NCBI RefSeq assembly: GCF_009870785.1
Contig: NZ_WTWX01000020.1
Location: 1-64,000 of the forward strand
Source of the DNA: Paenibacillus sp. An7
Lineage (GTDB): Bacteria > Bacillota > Bacilli > Paenibacillales > Paenibacillaceae
Length of the DNA stretch: 64,000 bases
Reading direction: 5' to 3'
Shown: positions 17,734-26,257 of the stretch, piece by piece
Numbering within the stretch: the stretch's first letter is position 1
Layout of the letters: every line of letters starts with the position of its first letter
Program-made: the position numbers and the translations under genes
Notes under the pieces: generated by a model
Told to the model about the DNA's origin: nothing
Databases searched by the model: none
The model's input: the letters and a program-made list of their open reading frames with translations, nothing else

Positions 17734-18135
17734 ATGAATGATCAAGATAAAATCGAGAAAGTGACCGTAAATGTAGGGATTGTAGACTTAGGCCAAATGG
17801 ATCTTTTGGTAGATCAAGCCTTTTATTCAAACCGGACTGATTTTATTAGAACAGCCATTCGGAATCAACTGGAGACACATCGGAAGGACATACAGGATTA
17901 TGTCACACGTAAAATAACAGCAGTCGGTGTGGTGATTTATGAGCGGCATGATCTTGAAATGTTACGGGAATCCAACACAAAGATCGAGATTCGTCTTATA
18001 GGCCAACTCGTATTTACTAAGGATGTCGATGCAGAACTCATACGTGACACAGTGAAGCACATCCAGCATTTTGGCGTATTAAAGGCAAGCAAAGAAGTGA
18101 AAGAAGTGATTAAGGAAATCCAAACTTCCAGATAA
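17734..18135 (+). CDS. CopG-like ribbon-helix-helix regulator
   Basis: A 133-residue protein. Residues 8-55 match a ribbon-helix-helix DNA-binding unit (KVTVNVGIVDLGQMDLLVDQAFYSNRTDFIRTAIRNQL). The second half (ITAVGVVIYERHDLEMLRESNTKIEIRLIGQLVFTKDVDAELI) resembles no ligand domain I can name and may bind a signal or a partner. The ATG at 17734 is chosen for the AGAGG ten bases upstream. It ends 14 bases before an ABC exporter gene, so the two form an operon and the protein is a good candidate for its regulator. Confidence 0.8.
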   Translation: MNDQDKIEKVTVNVGIVDLGQMDLLVDQAFYSNRTDFIRTAIRNQLETHRKDIQDYVTRKITAVGVVIYERHDLEMLRESNTKIEIRLIGQLVFTKDVDAELIRDTVKHIQHFGVLKASKEVKEVIKEIQTSR

Positions 18136-18149
18136 AAGGGGCTGTCCAG

Positions 18150-19856
18150 GTGGCTGTTTTTAAAGGTCTAATCCGCAAGTATTGGTACTTCTATGTTGTG
18201 CTTGGTGTGGTTACGGTTATTGATATCACGATGAATTTATCCATCGCGTGGCTTTTTGGGAACTTAACAGAAACAGCTGTATCCCGTAATACATCCAAAT
18301 TTCTTCCTCTGCTGTACGTCGGAATTGCACTGATTCTCATCATGGGTATTAATCAATATGTGAATGGATATTTAAAATCTCGTGTATCTGCAAATGTACA
18401 GGATGAGCTCCGTACCCTGACTTTTCGCAAAATGCTAGGGCTTTCACAATCCTACTACGACAAGCATCATTCAGGAGACCTTTTGTCCCGAATTACAACA
18501 GACAACAAGACGATCGGCGGAGCACTTGGTCATACCCTGATTGAATTGATCAAAAATCCGCTTATGGCTCTTTGTGCTTTTATCTACCTCGTCATCATTG
18601 AATGGCGGCTGGCTTTAATCTCCTTGCTGATTGGACCGACCATTTTATTATGCGGTGTCCTGCTTGGGCGCAGTATCCGTGAGAGATCCACAGTATCACA
18701 GCAAAAGTGGGGGAGCATGACCTCCTTTGTGCAGGATGTGGCAGGCGCGAGTATGATTTTCAAGGTGTTTCGACTGGAATCCATTTTTAATCAAAAATTC
18801 AGCACCCAGTCTAGAGCAGTAAGAGAGCAGGAAATAAAGCTCGGCACCACCACGAGTATTTTGCAATCTTTATCGAATATGATCGGTTTCTCGGCTTTTG
18901 TTCTTGCCATTACATATGGAGCCTATCTTGTAGCTAATGATGTAATTACGATCGGAAGTCTCATGGCTTTTGTTCAGCTGATGAACTATGTCATTATGCC
19001 ATTCACGACATTTGCTTCTACTTGGGGAGAACTGCAGATTTCACTAGGAGCCGCGGACCGAATACAGGAAGTGCTTAAAGAGCAGCCAGAAGAATTGGAG
19101 CAACAGGAATCGTTATTAAGGAGTAACCAGGATAAGAAGGAAGTCCATGTTTCCCTTGAGCAAATCGATTTCGCCTATTCAGATCGTAAGGTGCTGGATC
19201 ATTTCAGTATAGAGATTGAACATGGGAAATTCACGGCAATAGTAGGAGCAAGCGGCAGCGGAAAAAGCACGTTATTCCGATTGTTACTCGGATTTTATAA
19301 TCCTGATCAAGGAGACATTTGTGTGAATGGGGTGAGCTATTCGGATATGTCTTTACAGGAAATACGAGCTCTTTATGCACTTGTACCGCAAGAGCCGCAG
19401 CTTTTTACTGGTACCATTCGTGAGAATATCTTATATGGTAATCCGGAAGCTTCGGAGGAAGATATGAAGGAAGCAGTGGTACATGCGAATGCGCATTTGT
19501 TCATAGAGCAGTTTCCTGAGGGACTGGATACGCAAGTGGGGGAGAAGGGTAGCCAGTTGTCAGGTGGACAACGTCAGCGGATTGCTATAGCCAGAGCGAT
19601 TCTTAAGAAGGCACCTGTTCTTCTTCTAGATGAAGCCACTGCCTCACTTGATAATGAATCGGAACAATTGGTACAGGATGCACTAAGGCAGCTGATGAAC
19701 AAAAGAACAACGGTAGCCATAGCTCATCGTTTATCTACCATTCAGCATGCTGACAAAATCGTTGTTATGCATGAGGGAAGAATCGTAGAGACGGGCACTC
19801 ACGAGGATTTGATGAAGTTATGTGGTCATTATTATGAGTTATACCGAACTGGATAA
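18150..19856 (+). CDS. ABC exporter half-transporter (permease fused to ATPase)
   Basis: A 568-residue protein of the MsbA/BmrA type that works as a homo- or heterodimer and exports drugs, lipids or peptides. An N-terminal domain with about six membrane helices (15-310; HSGDLLSRITTDNKTI is the first coupling region) is followed by a nucleotide-binding domain with Walker A GASGSGKST, Q-loop VPQEPQLF, signature LSGGQRQRIAIARA, Walker B VLLLDEATASLD and the switch His in AIAHRLSTIQ. The start is GTG at 18150 with AAGGGG upstream. It is downstream of, and co-transcribed with, the CopG-like gene. Confidence 0.92.
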   Translation: MAVFKGLIRKYWYFYVVLGVVTVIDITMNLSIAWLFGNLTETAVSRNTSKFLPLLYVGIALILIMGINQYVNGYLKSRVSANVQDELRTLTFRKMLGLSQSYYDKHHSGDLLSRITTDNKTIGGALGHTLIELIKNPLMALCAFIYLVIIEWRLALISLLIGPTILLCGVLLGRSIRERSTVSQQKWGSMTSFVQDVAGASMIFKVFRLESIFNQKFSTQSRAVREQEIKLGTTTSILQSLSNMIGFSAFVLAITYGAYLVANDVITIGSLMAFVQLMNYVIMPFTTFASTWGELQISLGAADRIQEVLKEQPEELEQQESLLRSNQDKKEVHVSLEQIDFAYSDRKVLDHFSIEIEHGKFTAIVGASGSGKSTLFRLLLGFYNPDQGDICVNGVSYSDMSLQEIRALYALVPQEPQLFTGTIRENILYGNPEASEEDMKEAVVHANAHLFIEQFPEGLDTQVGEKGSQLSGGQRQRIAIARAILKKAPVLLLDEATASLDNESEQLVQDALRQLMNKRTTVAIAHRLSTIQHADKIVVMHEGRIVETGTHEDLMKLCGHYYELYRTG

Positions 19857-19920
19857 AATAATGAACTTATCGAAGAAGCAGAATCCATTGCTTAATATAA
19901 CCTGAAGAATATAACCTAAA

Positions 19921-19956
19921 AAACAGCCGCCTTGTTATATAACAAGGCGGCTGTTT
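19921..19956. terminator. Bidirectional terminator, perfect palindrome
   Basis: An uninterrupted inverted repeat whose arms contain ACAGCCGCCTTGTTAT, flanked by A's and T's. It lies between the ABC exporter (plus) and sodA (minus), which converge here. Confidence 0.92.
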
Positions 19957-19975
19957 CGAACAGTTATGAATTGAA

Positions 19976-20587
19976 TTATTTCGCAGCTTCGTAACGTTTA
20001 TTTACTTCATCCCAGTTGATTACGTTCCAGAAGGAAGCGATGTAATCAGGACGTTTGTTTTGATATTTCAGGTAGTAAGCATGTTCCCAAACATCAAGAC
20101 CAAGAACTGGTGTCAGTCCTTCCATAATAGGGCTGTCTTGGTTAGGTGTGCTTGTAATTGCAAGTTTACCGTCTTTACCTACAACCAGCCAAGCCCAGCC
20201 GCTGCCGAAACGAGTTGTTGCTGCTTTAGCGAAATCTTCTTTGAATTTATCAAAGCCGCCAAGCTCGCTGTCAATCGCTGATGCGATTGCACCTGTAGGA
20301 GCGCCGCCGCCGTTAGGTCCGATAATTTCCCAGAATAGGCTGTGGTTATGATGTCCGCCGCCGTTGTTACGAACAGCAGTACGGATGTTTTCAGGTACGC
20401 TGTCAAGGTTAGCGATCAGATCTTCAAGGGATTTACCTTGAAGCTCAGGAGCGTTTTCCAAAGCTGCGTTCAAGTTAGTTACATAAGTATTGTGATGACG
20501 GTCGTGGTGGATTTCCATTGTTTGAGCATCGATATGTGGTTCTAGTGCGTCGTTTGCGTAAGGAAGTGCTGGTAATTGGAATGCCAT
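19976..20587 (-). CDS. sodA: Superoxide dismutase, Mn/Fe family
   Basis: A 203-residue enzyme that converts superoxide into peroxide and oxygen in the cytosol. Metal ligands are His27 (MEIHHDRHH), His82 (HHNHSLFW), Asp165 and His169 (LDVWEHAYY). Sequence [20 protein letters not shown] fits the manganese type usual in Bacillales. The leftward ATG at 20587 has TAGGAGG upstream and a readable promoter beyond. A longer relative lies at 26258-27523. Confidence 0.97.
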   Translation of the reverse strand: MAFQLPALPYANDALEPHIDAQTMEIHHDRHHNTYVTNLNAALENAPELQGKSLEDLIANLDSVPENIRTAVRNNGGGHHNHSLFWEIIGPNGGGAPTGAIASAIDSELGGFDKFKEDFAKAATTRFGSGWAWLVVGKDGKLAITSTPNQDSPIMEGLTPVLGLDVWEHAYYLKYQNKRPDYIASFWNVINWDEVNKRYEAAK

Positions 20588-20663
20588 AATGAAATTCCTC
20601 CTAATAAAATAGTTTTAAATGAAAGGTACAGTCTCTATGTAAGAATTACCCCTCGTCATTTCT

Positions 20664-20692
20664 ATTAAACCGTATTCAGCGTATTTAATCAA
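20664..20692 (-). promoter_or_regulatory. Promoter of sodA
   Basis: Read leftward, TTGATT (20692-20687) and TTTAAT (20669-20664) are separated by exactly 17 bases, about 80 bases before the sodA start. Confidence 0.6.
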
Positions 20693-21020
20693 CATTTTTG
20701 TTGAATAAGTTGTTATATAAGGGTTTATAATTTACATAAAGTTTACATTAAAAAAATATCTTATGCTAAGTAACTTGACATAGATAACAGATGTTGGTCG
20801 AAATGGAAGCCTAAAAATGTAAACGCTACAAATGAAGCGCTTTCAGAAAAAAATTGCGTGTTTTCTGTAATAAAATGTGGTTTAATGAACCAAGAAGTAA
20901 ATACTTTTCGTTTTTTGTCGTAATTATATTTTCCTGAACATTTCTAGTTGGCCTTTATGGCGTGACAGATGTTCCAGCCGGCTCTATGTCGGTTTTTCTG
21001 CCTGTATTTAAATGCACATT

Positions 21021-21044
21021 CTGATTGTATCTAAATACATACAG
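21021..21044. promoter_or_regulatory. Imperfect dyad upstream of a GNAT gene
   Basis: CTG..TGTAT.TA.ATACA..CAG is symmetric at 18 of 24 positions, centred about 95 bases before the acetyltransferase start. It may be an operator. No known regulator is assigned. Confidence 0.35.
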
Positions 21045-21127
21045 AAAAGTGATCATCGGGTTTTGGGTAAAAAGGGATGCCTTTTTTGTAAAACCTCACT
21101 AAAGTTAACGAAAAGGGAGATTAACAG

Positions 21128-21553
21128 ATGAACATTCGTTCCTTTCAGTTGAGTGACGCAAATCGCGTGACGGAGCTGCTGCAAGTTGCTTTGTCGGAAG
21201 ATTGCTACGAGAACACGATTGGGCCTTTTGCAAGACAATTATCCTGGGACTCGGACCTAATCATGGTTGCTGAGGAAGATGGAGAACTTGTAGGTGCACT
21301 AATTGGGACTATCGATCAGAATCAAGGTTACATTTATCGGATTGCCATTCATCCAGATGCTAGACGCCGTGGAGTGGGCAAAGCTTTGGTTAAAGCTGTG
21401 GAGAAACGTTTTCAGCAGCGCAAAGTAACCCGCGTATGGGTTGCAGGTGATGAACATAACAAGGCCGCGATGCCTTTGTACGAGGCAATGGGATATGGTG
21501 CCAACCAGATTATGAAAGCTTTTCAGAATCTGAGTATTCTGGTCCACAACTAA
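21128..21553 (+). CDS. GNAT-family N-acetyltransferase
   Basis: A 141-residue acetyltransferase. The acetyl-CoA-binding motif is IYRIAIHPDARRRGVGKALVKAVEKRF (residues 68-94, with R-R-G-V-G-K/A), followed by VAGDEHNKAAMPLYEAMGY. The substrate is unknown. GGGAG lies 9 bases before ATG 21128. It has its own terminator and is not in an operon. Confidence 0.88.
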   Translation: MNIRSFQLSDANRVTELLQVALSEDCYENTIGPFARQLSWDSDLIMVAEEDGELVGALIGTIDQNQGYIYRIAIHPDARRRGVGKALVKAVEKRFQQRKVTRVWVAGDEHNKAAMPLYEAMGYGANQIMKAFQNLSILVHN

Positions 21554-21613
21554 CTAGAGAATCAGGCATAAAAAATAGACACAAATAAATAGAACTAATA
21601 TTCATCATATCAG

Positions 21614-21658
21614 GCATATCTTGGCTTCCGTTGCAAATGGAACCGAGATATGCTTTTC
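21614..21658 (+). terminator. Terminator of the GNAT gene
   Basis: GCATATCTTGG.TTCC pairs with GGAA.CCGAGATATGC (one mismatch and one wobble), followed by TTTTCT. Confidence 0.8.
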
Positions 21659-21725
21659 TATTCATATGGCATTTTTAGAATAAAGATAAAAATGGCACTT
21701 ACAGATGATCGAGGTGACTTAAGGG

Positions 21726-22304
21726 ATGAATCGTCATGTACCGCAAAAAAAAGATCGTCCGGTGAAACCATCCTCCTCTAGCTTTTCAAGAGAGCTAAAG
21801 GAATGGTTTAAAACAATTTCCATCGCTTTAGTCATTATGCTGCTTCTGAACTTATTTGTGTTTAACATTTCCATCGTTAAGGGTGAATCCATGCAGCCTA
21901 CTCTTACCGAACAAAATCGACTATTCATAAACAAAATCATATATGAGTTTGAACAGCCGCAGCGACAAGATGTAGTTGTGCTTCATGATCCAAGTAGCGG
22001 ACCTGACCGTAAAGAGTTTCTAGTGAAAAGAGTCATTGGGATTCCAGGTGATCTCGTTGAGATCAGGGATCATGTATTATATGTGAATGGGGAAGCCCAG
22101 CAAGAGTCTTACACGGATACAATCGTTGAAGATCCAGATTTTGGACCGATCAAACTCCAGGAAGATCACTACTTTGTAATGGGTGATAATCGCCATGCCG
22201 GAATGAGTAAGGATAGTCGTTTATTCGGAAGTGTTATAGCAGATGAGATCGTAGGGAAGGCTGAATTTATTTTTTGGCCTAAGGAGAGTATGAAAAGACT
22301 CTGA
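21726..22304 (+). CDS. lepB: Type I signal peptidase
   Basis: A 192-residue membrane protease that cuts Sec and Tat signal peptides outside the membrane. One transmembrane helix (30-50) is followed by the catalytic Ser55 in KGESMQPTL and Lys101 in FLVKRVIGIPGD; GDNRHAGMSKDSRLFG is the conserved box E. It matches the single-helix SipS/SipT group of Bacillus. ATG 21726 is preceded by GAGGTG/AAGGG. The next gene, the queG fusion, begins 62 bases later, with no clear terminator between. Confidence 0.95.
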   Translation: MNRHVPQKKDRPVKPSSSSFSRELKEWFKTISIALVIMLLLNLFVFNISIVKGESMQPTLTEQNRLFINKIIYEFEQPQRQDVVVLHDPSSGPDRKEFLVKRVIGIPGDLVEIRDHVLYVNGEAQQESYTDTIVEDPDFGPIKLQEDHYFVMGDNRHAGMSKDSRLFGSVIADEIVGKAEFIFWPKESMKRL

Positions 22305-22366
22305 ACGATACAACGTATGACAGAAACATACATTATATAACTTAATTTAAACTTAGAGGTGAGAGT

Positions 22367-24190
22367 ATGATTAGCGGACAGTCAGTACCGAGCCCAGATG
22401 GACGTTACGAATGGTTGAAGCAAGAAATTATTGCCGCAGCGCCGTCACTCGGTATTGATGATATCGGGTTTGCGGCCGCTGATCCTTTTGTTTCCTTACG
22501 TTCAATTCTAGAAGAGCACCGGGCAAAAGGTTATGAATCAGGGTTTGAAGAGCGAGATATAGAGAAACGAGTGAACCCTGCTTTAGATGACGCGAAACCA
22601 GCTTCCTTGATTGCGATCGCCATTGCGTATCCATCAAAGATGAAAGATCCACCGAAGTCAGAACCGGGAAAGTATAGAGGGATTTTGGCACGTTCATCTT
22701 GGGGACAGGATTATCATCTTGTTCTTCGAGCAGCGATGGATAAACTTTCGGATTTTATTAAGGAAAGAGTTCCAGAAGCTCGCATTGAAAGTATGGTTGA
22801 TACGGGAGTTTTGGTAGACCGTGCGGTTTCACAGCGAGCAGGTATTGGATTTAGCGGCAAAAACTGTGCCATCATTTCTCCTACGTTCGGATCCTGGATT
22901 TTTCTTGGAGAGCTTGTGACGAACATTCCTTTCACACCGGATGAACCGGTTACGGAAGGATGCGGAGAATGTACGAAATGTATTGATGCCTGCCCTACCG
23001 GTGCTCTCGTTGGACCGGGACAGCTCAATGCTCAGAAATGTATATCTTTCTTGACACAAACCAAAGGATTTTTGGATGAAGAATATATGAAAAAAATCGG
23101 TAATCGGCTCTATGGATGTGATACATGCCAGATTGTATGTCCTAAGAACAAAGGCAAGAACTGGAACCATCATCCTGAATTTGAGCCAGACCCGGAGGTT
23201 GTAAAGCCGTTATTGTTACCGATTCTTGATTTAAGCAATAAAGAGTTTAAAGAACGCTTTGGTCACACCTCTGCCGCTTGGCGAGGTAAGAAACCAATTC
23301 AACGAAATGCAGTGATCGGACTCGGGAATTTTAAAGATAAGTCAGCTGTACCGAAATTAAGCGAAGTGCTCCTGCGCGATCCGCGGCCTGAGCTGAGAGG
23401 AACCGCCGCATGGGCGCTCGGTCAAATAGGAGGGGACGATGCAATGAACACACTAACAAAGGCATCTTTAAGAGAAGAACATGAAACCGTCCTAACAATG
23501 ATTCAAAAAGCGGGGGAACGTTTAGGTGCTAAACTTCCTGAAATAACAAATAGTGAAGCTGTACTAAGCAGCAGTTCAAGCGAACAACATGGCGAAACTG
23601 CTTCAGAGACAGATCATATAGAAAGTAAGATGCCGGGTCAGGCCGAATCCTGGAAGCCAACAACGGTTACAAACCATTCGGGTACGCCTATTTATTATCA
23701 TGAGATGATGACAGACCTCGGAGAGTTAACATTATGTGCAACGCCGCAGGGCCTCGCACGACTGGATTTTGGTAATTATGCTGTACGTGAAGCTCATTTG
23801 CAGCAATGGGCGAGAACATGGATTGGAGAGTATCATTTTGTACGTGATCTCACTCCTTTTAAGGAAGCAGTGTCGCAGCTGGATGAGTATCTAAAGGGTA
23901 AACGTAAATCGTTTGAACTAAAGCTCGATCAGCACGGAACTCCTTTTGAAGTTCAAGTGTGGAAAGCACTGGCTGATATTCCTTTTGGTCAAAGTGTATC
24001 AAGTTTGGATGTAGCAGATACAATCGGCAGACCAAAAGCAGTACGTTCTGTTGTGGCAGCTATCGGAAAAAATCCGCTGTCTATCATTATTCCACACCAT
24101 CGTGTAACGGGTAATGAAGGCGGCGTTATCATATATCCAGGCGGATTATCCGTAAAAGAGAAGCTTATGGAGATAGAGAATCAGAATTAG
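22367..24190 (+). CDS. queG: Epoxyqueuosine reductase fused to an alkyltransferase-like (MGMT-fold) domain
   Basis: A 607-residue fusion. Residues 1-380 are QueG, which reduces epoxyqueuosine to queuosine in tRNA using cobalamin and two 4Fe-4S clusters: GCGECTKCIDACPTGAL and GCDTCQIVCPKN are the cluster motifs, and a HEAT-like repeat follows (RNAVIGLGNFKDKSAV...GTAAWALGQIGGD). After a Ser/Glu-rich linker (about 395-440) comes an O6-alkylguanine transferase fold (about 444-605; FEVQVWKALADIPFGQ, GRPKAVRSVVAAIGKNPLSI). Its catalytic Cys in the usual PCHR is His577: the sequence is P-H-H-R. So it cannot transfer alkyl groups by the known route and resembles the ATL proteins (PWHR in E. coli YbaZ). 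QueG proteins are usually about 380 residues. GAGGTGAGAGT precedes the ATG. Confidence 0.92.
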   Translation: MISGQSVPSPDGRYEWLKQEIIAAAPSLGIDDIGFAAADPFVSLRSILEEHRAKGYESGFEERDIEKRVNPALDDAKPASLIAIAIAYPSKMKDPPKSEPGKYRGILARSSWGQDYHLVLRAAMDKLSDFIKERVPEARIESMVDTGVLVDRAVSQRAGIGFSGKNCAIISPTFGSWIFLGELVTNIPFTPDEPVTEGCGECTKCIDACPTGALVGPGQLNAQKCISFLTQTKGFLDEEYMKKIGNRLYGCDTCQIVCPKNKGKNWNHHPEFEPDPEVVKPLLLPILDLSNKEFKERFGHTSAAWRGKKPIQRNAVIGLGNFKDKSAVPKLSEVLLRDPRPELRGTAAWALGQIGGDDAMNTLTKASLREEHETVLTMIQKAGERLGAKLPEITNSEAVLSSSSSEQHGETASETDHIESKMPGQAESWKPTTVTNHSGTPIYYHEMMTDLGELTLCATPQGLARLDFGNYAVREAHLQQWARTWIGEYHFVRDLTPFKEAVSQLDEYLKGKRKSFELKLDQHGTPFEVQVWKALADIPFGQSVSSLDVADTIGRPKAVRSVVAAIGKNPLSIIIPHHRVTGNEGGVIIYPGGLSVKEKLMEIENQN

Positions 24191-24313
24191 ATATAAAAGT
24201 GGTAAGATAAACACCAATTTCCGTTTGCTAGCAGCCATTCTACATGCTATGATATCGTTTGTAAAACGTTTTTAAACGATAGGAAATTTAGTTAAAAATA
24301 GGGGTGTAGAAGT

Positions 24314-24577
24314 ATGTGGGATATTATCATACCCATTATTACACTAATTGTGGGCTTGATCGGAGGATTCTTTATTGGGGCTTTCTATCTGCGTAAACAG
24401 ATGGAGAAAATGCAAAATGATCCTGAGGCTTTACAAAAAATGGCTAAGCAAATGGGTTACAATTTGAATAGCAAGCAGATGCAGCGTGCTCAACAGATGA
24501 TGAAATCCCAGCAAGGTGGTAACGGAGCTGGTAGAATGCAACCGCCTATGCGAAAAAATCAGGGCAGAAAAAGATAG
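24314..24577 (+). CDS. yneF: YneF-family (UPF0154) small membrane protein
   Basis: An 87-residue protein with one N-terminal transmembrane helix (IIIPIITLIVGLIGGFFIGAFYL) followed by a basic tail containing KMQNDPEALQKMAKQMGYNLNSKQMQR. The helix, the short linker and the MAKQMG segment are typical of the UPF0154/YneF group, whose function is unknown. The tail is rich in Met and Gln and ends in a basic stretch. GGGGTG lies 7 bases before the ATG. It sits between queG and folE in the same direction. Confidence 0.85.
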   Translation: MWDIIIPIITLIVGLIGGFFIGAFYLRKQMEKMQNDPEALQKMAKQMGYNLNSKQMQRAQQMMKSQQGGNGAGRMQPPMRKNQGRKR

Positions 24578-24631
24578 CAGCTGCAATTTGCCTGCCAAAT
24601 GCCAAATGCGACGGCGGGGAGGTTATACGAA

Positions 24632-25225
24632 ATGGCTGGACTTAAAGATTACGTGAATTCTTCTGTTGCGGATAATCGCGAGCAGATTGAATACCATGTT
24701 GAACAAATATTAAAGCTGATTGGTGAAGATACAAACCGTGAAGGTTTGCTTGAGACACCAGCGCGCGTTACTCGTATGTACGAAGAAATTTTTGCAGGTT
24801 ACGAGGTAGATCCAAAAGATGTACTGGGTGTAACTTTTGATGAGAATCATGAAGAGCTGGTTATCGTCAAAGATATCGTGTTTTACAGCCAATGCGAACA
24901 CCACATGGCTCCCTTTTTCGGGAAAATTCATATCGGATACGTTCCAAGTGGACAAATTGTCGGTCTTAGCAAACTTGCGAGATTGGTAGAAGCAGTAACT
25001 CGCCGTCTTCAGGTGCAAGAACGTATCACATCCCAAATTGCTGATATTTTGGATGAAGCTTTGAAGCCAAATGGTGTGATGGTTGTCGTTGAAGGTGAGC
25101 ACTTATGTATGTGTGCTCGCGGCATCAAAAAACCGGGCAGCATGACGGTTACATCTGCAACGCGCGGTACATTCCGTGAGAATGCAGCTTCTCGTGCTGA
25201 GTTTCTTTCTTTGCTTAAAGGATAA
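24632..25225 (+). CDS. folE: GTP cyclohydrolase I
   Basis: A 197-residue enzyme that turns GTP into dihydroneopterin triphosphate, the entry step to folate and, through QueD/E/C, to the queuosine precursor preQ0. Signature: [44 protein letters not shown] and [17 protein letters not shown], holding the Zn ligands Cys, His and Cys. ATG 24632 with GGGAGG nine bases upstream is preferred to the in-frame ATG at 24599. Its closeness to queG fits a queuosine link, though folate use alone also explains it. Confidence 0.96.
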   Translation: MAGLKDYVNSSVADNREQIEYHVEQILKLIGEDTNREGLLETPARVTRMYEEIFAGYEVDPKDVLGVTFDENHEELVIVKDIVFYSQCEHHMAPFFGKIHIGYVPSGQIVGLSKLARLVEAVTRRLQVQERITSQIADILDEALKPNGVMVVVEGEHLCMCARGIKKPGSMTVTSATRGTFRENAASRAEFLSLLKG

Positions 25226-25264
25226 TACCGTTGGACGGGCCTTGGCATATGAAGTACGGATCGA

Positions 25265-25295
25265 AAGCCTTGACCTTTTAGGTCAAGGCTTTTTT
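25265..25295 (+). terminator. Terminator of folE
   Basis: AAGCCTTGACC pairs perfectly with GGTCAAGGCTT, followed by a run of Ts. Confidence 0.9.
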
Positions 25296-25340
25296 GTATG
25301 TGTAAACAGATGAAATATACATAAAAAGGAGCAGAATCCC

Positions 25341-26132
25341 ATGTTCGAGGAACTACAGATTTATGAATCTCCGCTCATGAGAAGTTCAGAAGATGTGCTT
25401 GCTGCTTTTGCATGGGAAGAAGTGCTGTGTAAGCAGGTTGGACAAGGCCATCCCCCGGTTGCTCATCTATGGAGGCATGAGAATGCACTAGTAATTGGAC
25501 TTAGAGACCGCAGGCTTAAAGGGGCATCGGGTGTACTGCAGAGCTATGAGACCCGCGGAATCCGTACTTGTGTGCGACCTTCGGGTGGGGCTGCTGTAAA
25601 ACTTACACCTGGGGTGATTAATGTATCGCTGATCATGCCAAATACAGATCGAGTCATCAATATTCATGAAGATTTTAAGAAGATGGTGAGTTACATACAA
25701 GAGGCATTACTGCCTTGGGAAGCTGTAGCCAAAGCTGGGGAAATTGAGGGGGCCTTTTGCCCGGGGGATTATGATGTTAGCATAGCAGGTCGTAAATTTT
25801 GCGGGATAGCCCAGCGCCGTTTAGCGAAAGCCTATCTCATTACCGCTTTTATTATTGTAGAGGATCATGGGGATGACCTGGCAGCAGAAGTACGTGAATT
25901 CTACGACACTGCGGCGATAGGTGAAAAAGAAGATTATCCACAGGTTGTATCAGGAACGATGGGAGGCCTCCGTGAACTGGCAGGCGTGCCTTCAGCTGAA
26001 GCTTACATGAACTCGCTTATTCAAGTTTTTCGTAAGCAGGCGGTACATGTATCTGATACCGAGCCTAAGGTAAGCAGAGAAGAAGTAGAAAAGATGGTTA
26101 CCCTGCTCAGAGAAAGATATGACCGGGACTAG
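25341..26132 (+). CDS. lipL: Octanoyl-[GcvH]:protein N-octanoyltransferase (LipL)
   Basis: A 263-residue member of the biotin/lipoate ligase superfamily. In Firmicutes LipL moves octanoyl groups from the glycine cleavage protein GcvH to E2 subunits of 2-oxoacid dehydrogenases. RPSGGAAV (79-86) is the family loop, Cys140 in GAFCPGDYDVSIAG matches the acyl-thioester cysteine, and Lys152 in GRKFCGIAQRR matches the conserved lysine. The GIAQRR ending separates it from LipM. GGAG lies before the ATG. It is monocistronic by position. Confidence 0.9.
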   Translation: MFEELQIYESPLMRSSEDVLAAFAWEEVLCKQVGQGHPPVAHLWRHENALVIGLRDRRLKGASGVLQSYETRGIRTCVRPSGGAAVKLTPGVINVSLIMPNTDRVINIHEDFKKMVSYIQEALLPWEAVAKAGEIEGAFCPGDYDVSIAGRKFCGIAQRRLAKAYLITAFIIVEDHGDDLAAEVREFYDTAAIGEKEDYPQVVSGTMGGLRELAGVPSAEAYMNSLIQVFRKQAVHVSDTEPKVSREEVEKMVTLLRERYDRD

Positions 26133-26151
26133 ATCAGGAACATAGAGATGA

Positions 26152-26185
26152 GAAAAAAGCAGCCTGTGCAGAACCGCACAGGCTG
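26152..26185 (-). terminator. Terminator of the SodF-like gene
   Basis: Perfect 10-bp stem CAGCCTGTGC / GCACAGGCTG. The T-run is on the minus strand (A-run at 26152-26158), so it ends the leftward SOD-like gene; it could also weakly stop lipL. Confidence 0.85.
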
Positions 26186-26257
26186 TAGGCTGTATAGAGG
26201 TACATTAATTTAAGCTGAGCTGTAACTAGCATCTACTCTACTACACTTTGGTGATAA

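Larger units (their letters stand above)
20588..21127. other. 540-base non-coding gap, AT-rich
   Basis: No convincing gene is seen on either strand. It holds the sodA promoter (20664-20692), a catabolite-site-like half-match TGAAGCGCTTTCA at 20833-20845 that is one base short of the consensus, an inverted GAACAT/ATGTTC pair about 40 bases apart near 20937-20975, and a dyad at 21021-21044 in front of the GNAT gene. Confidence 0.5.

Noticed and set aside
20833..20845. Catabolite site TGAAGCGCTTTCA between sodA and a GNAT gene
   Set aside because: One base shorter than the consensus arm spacing, and no sugar gene next to it.
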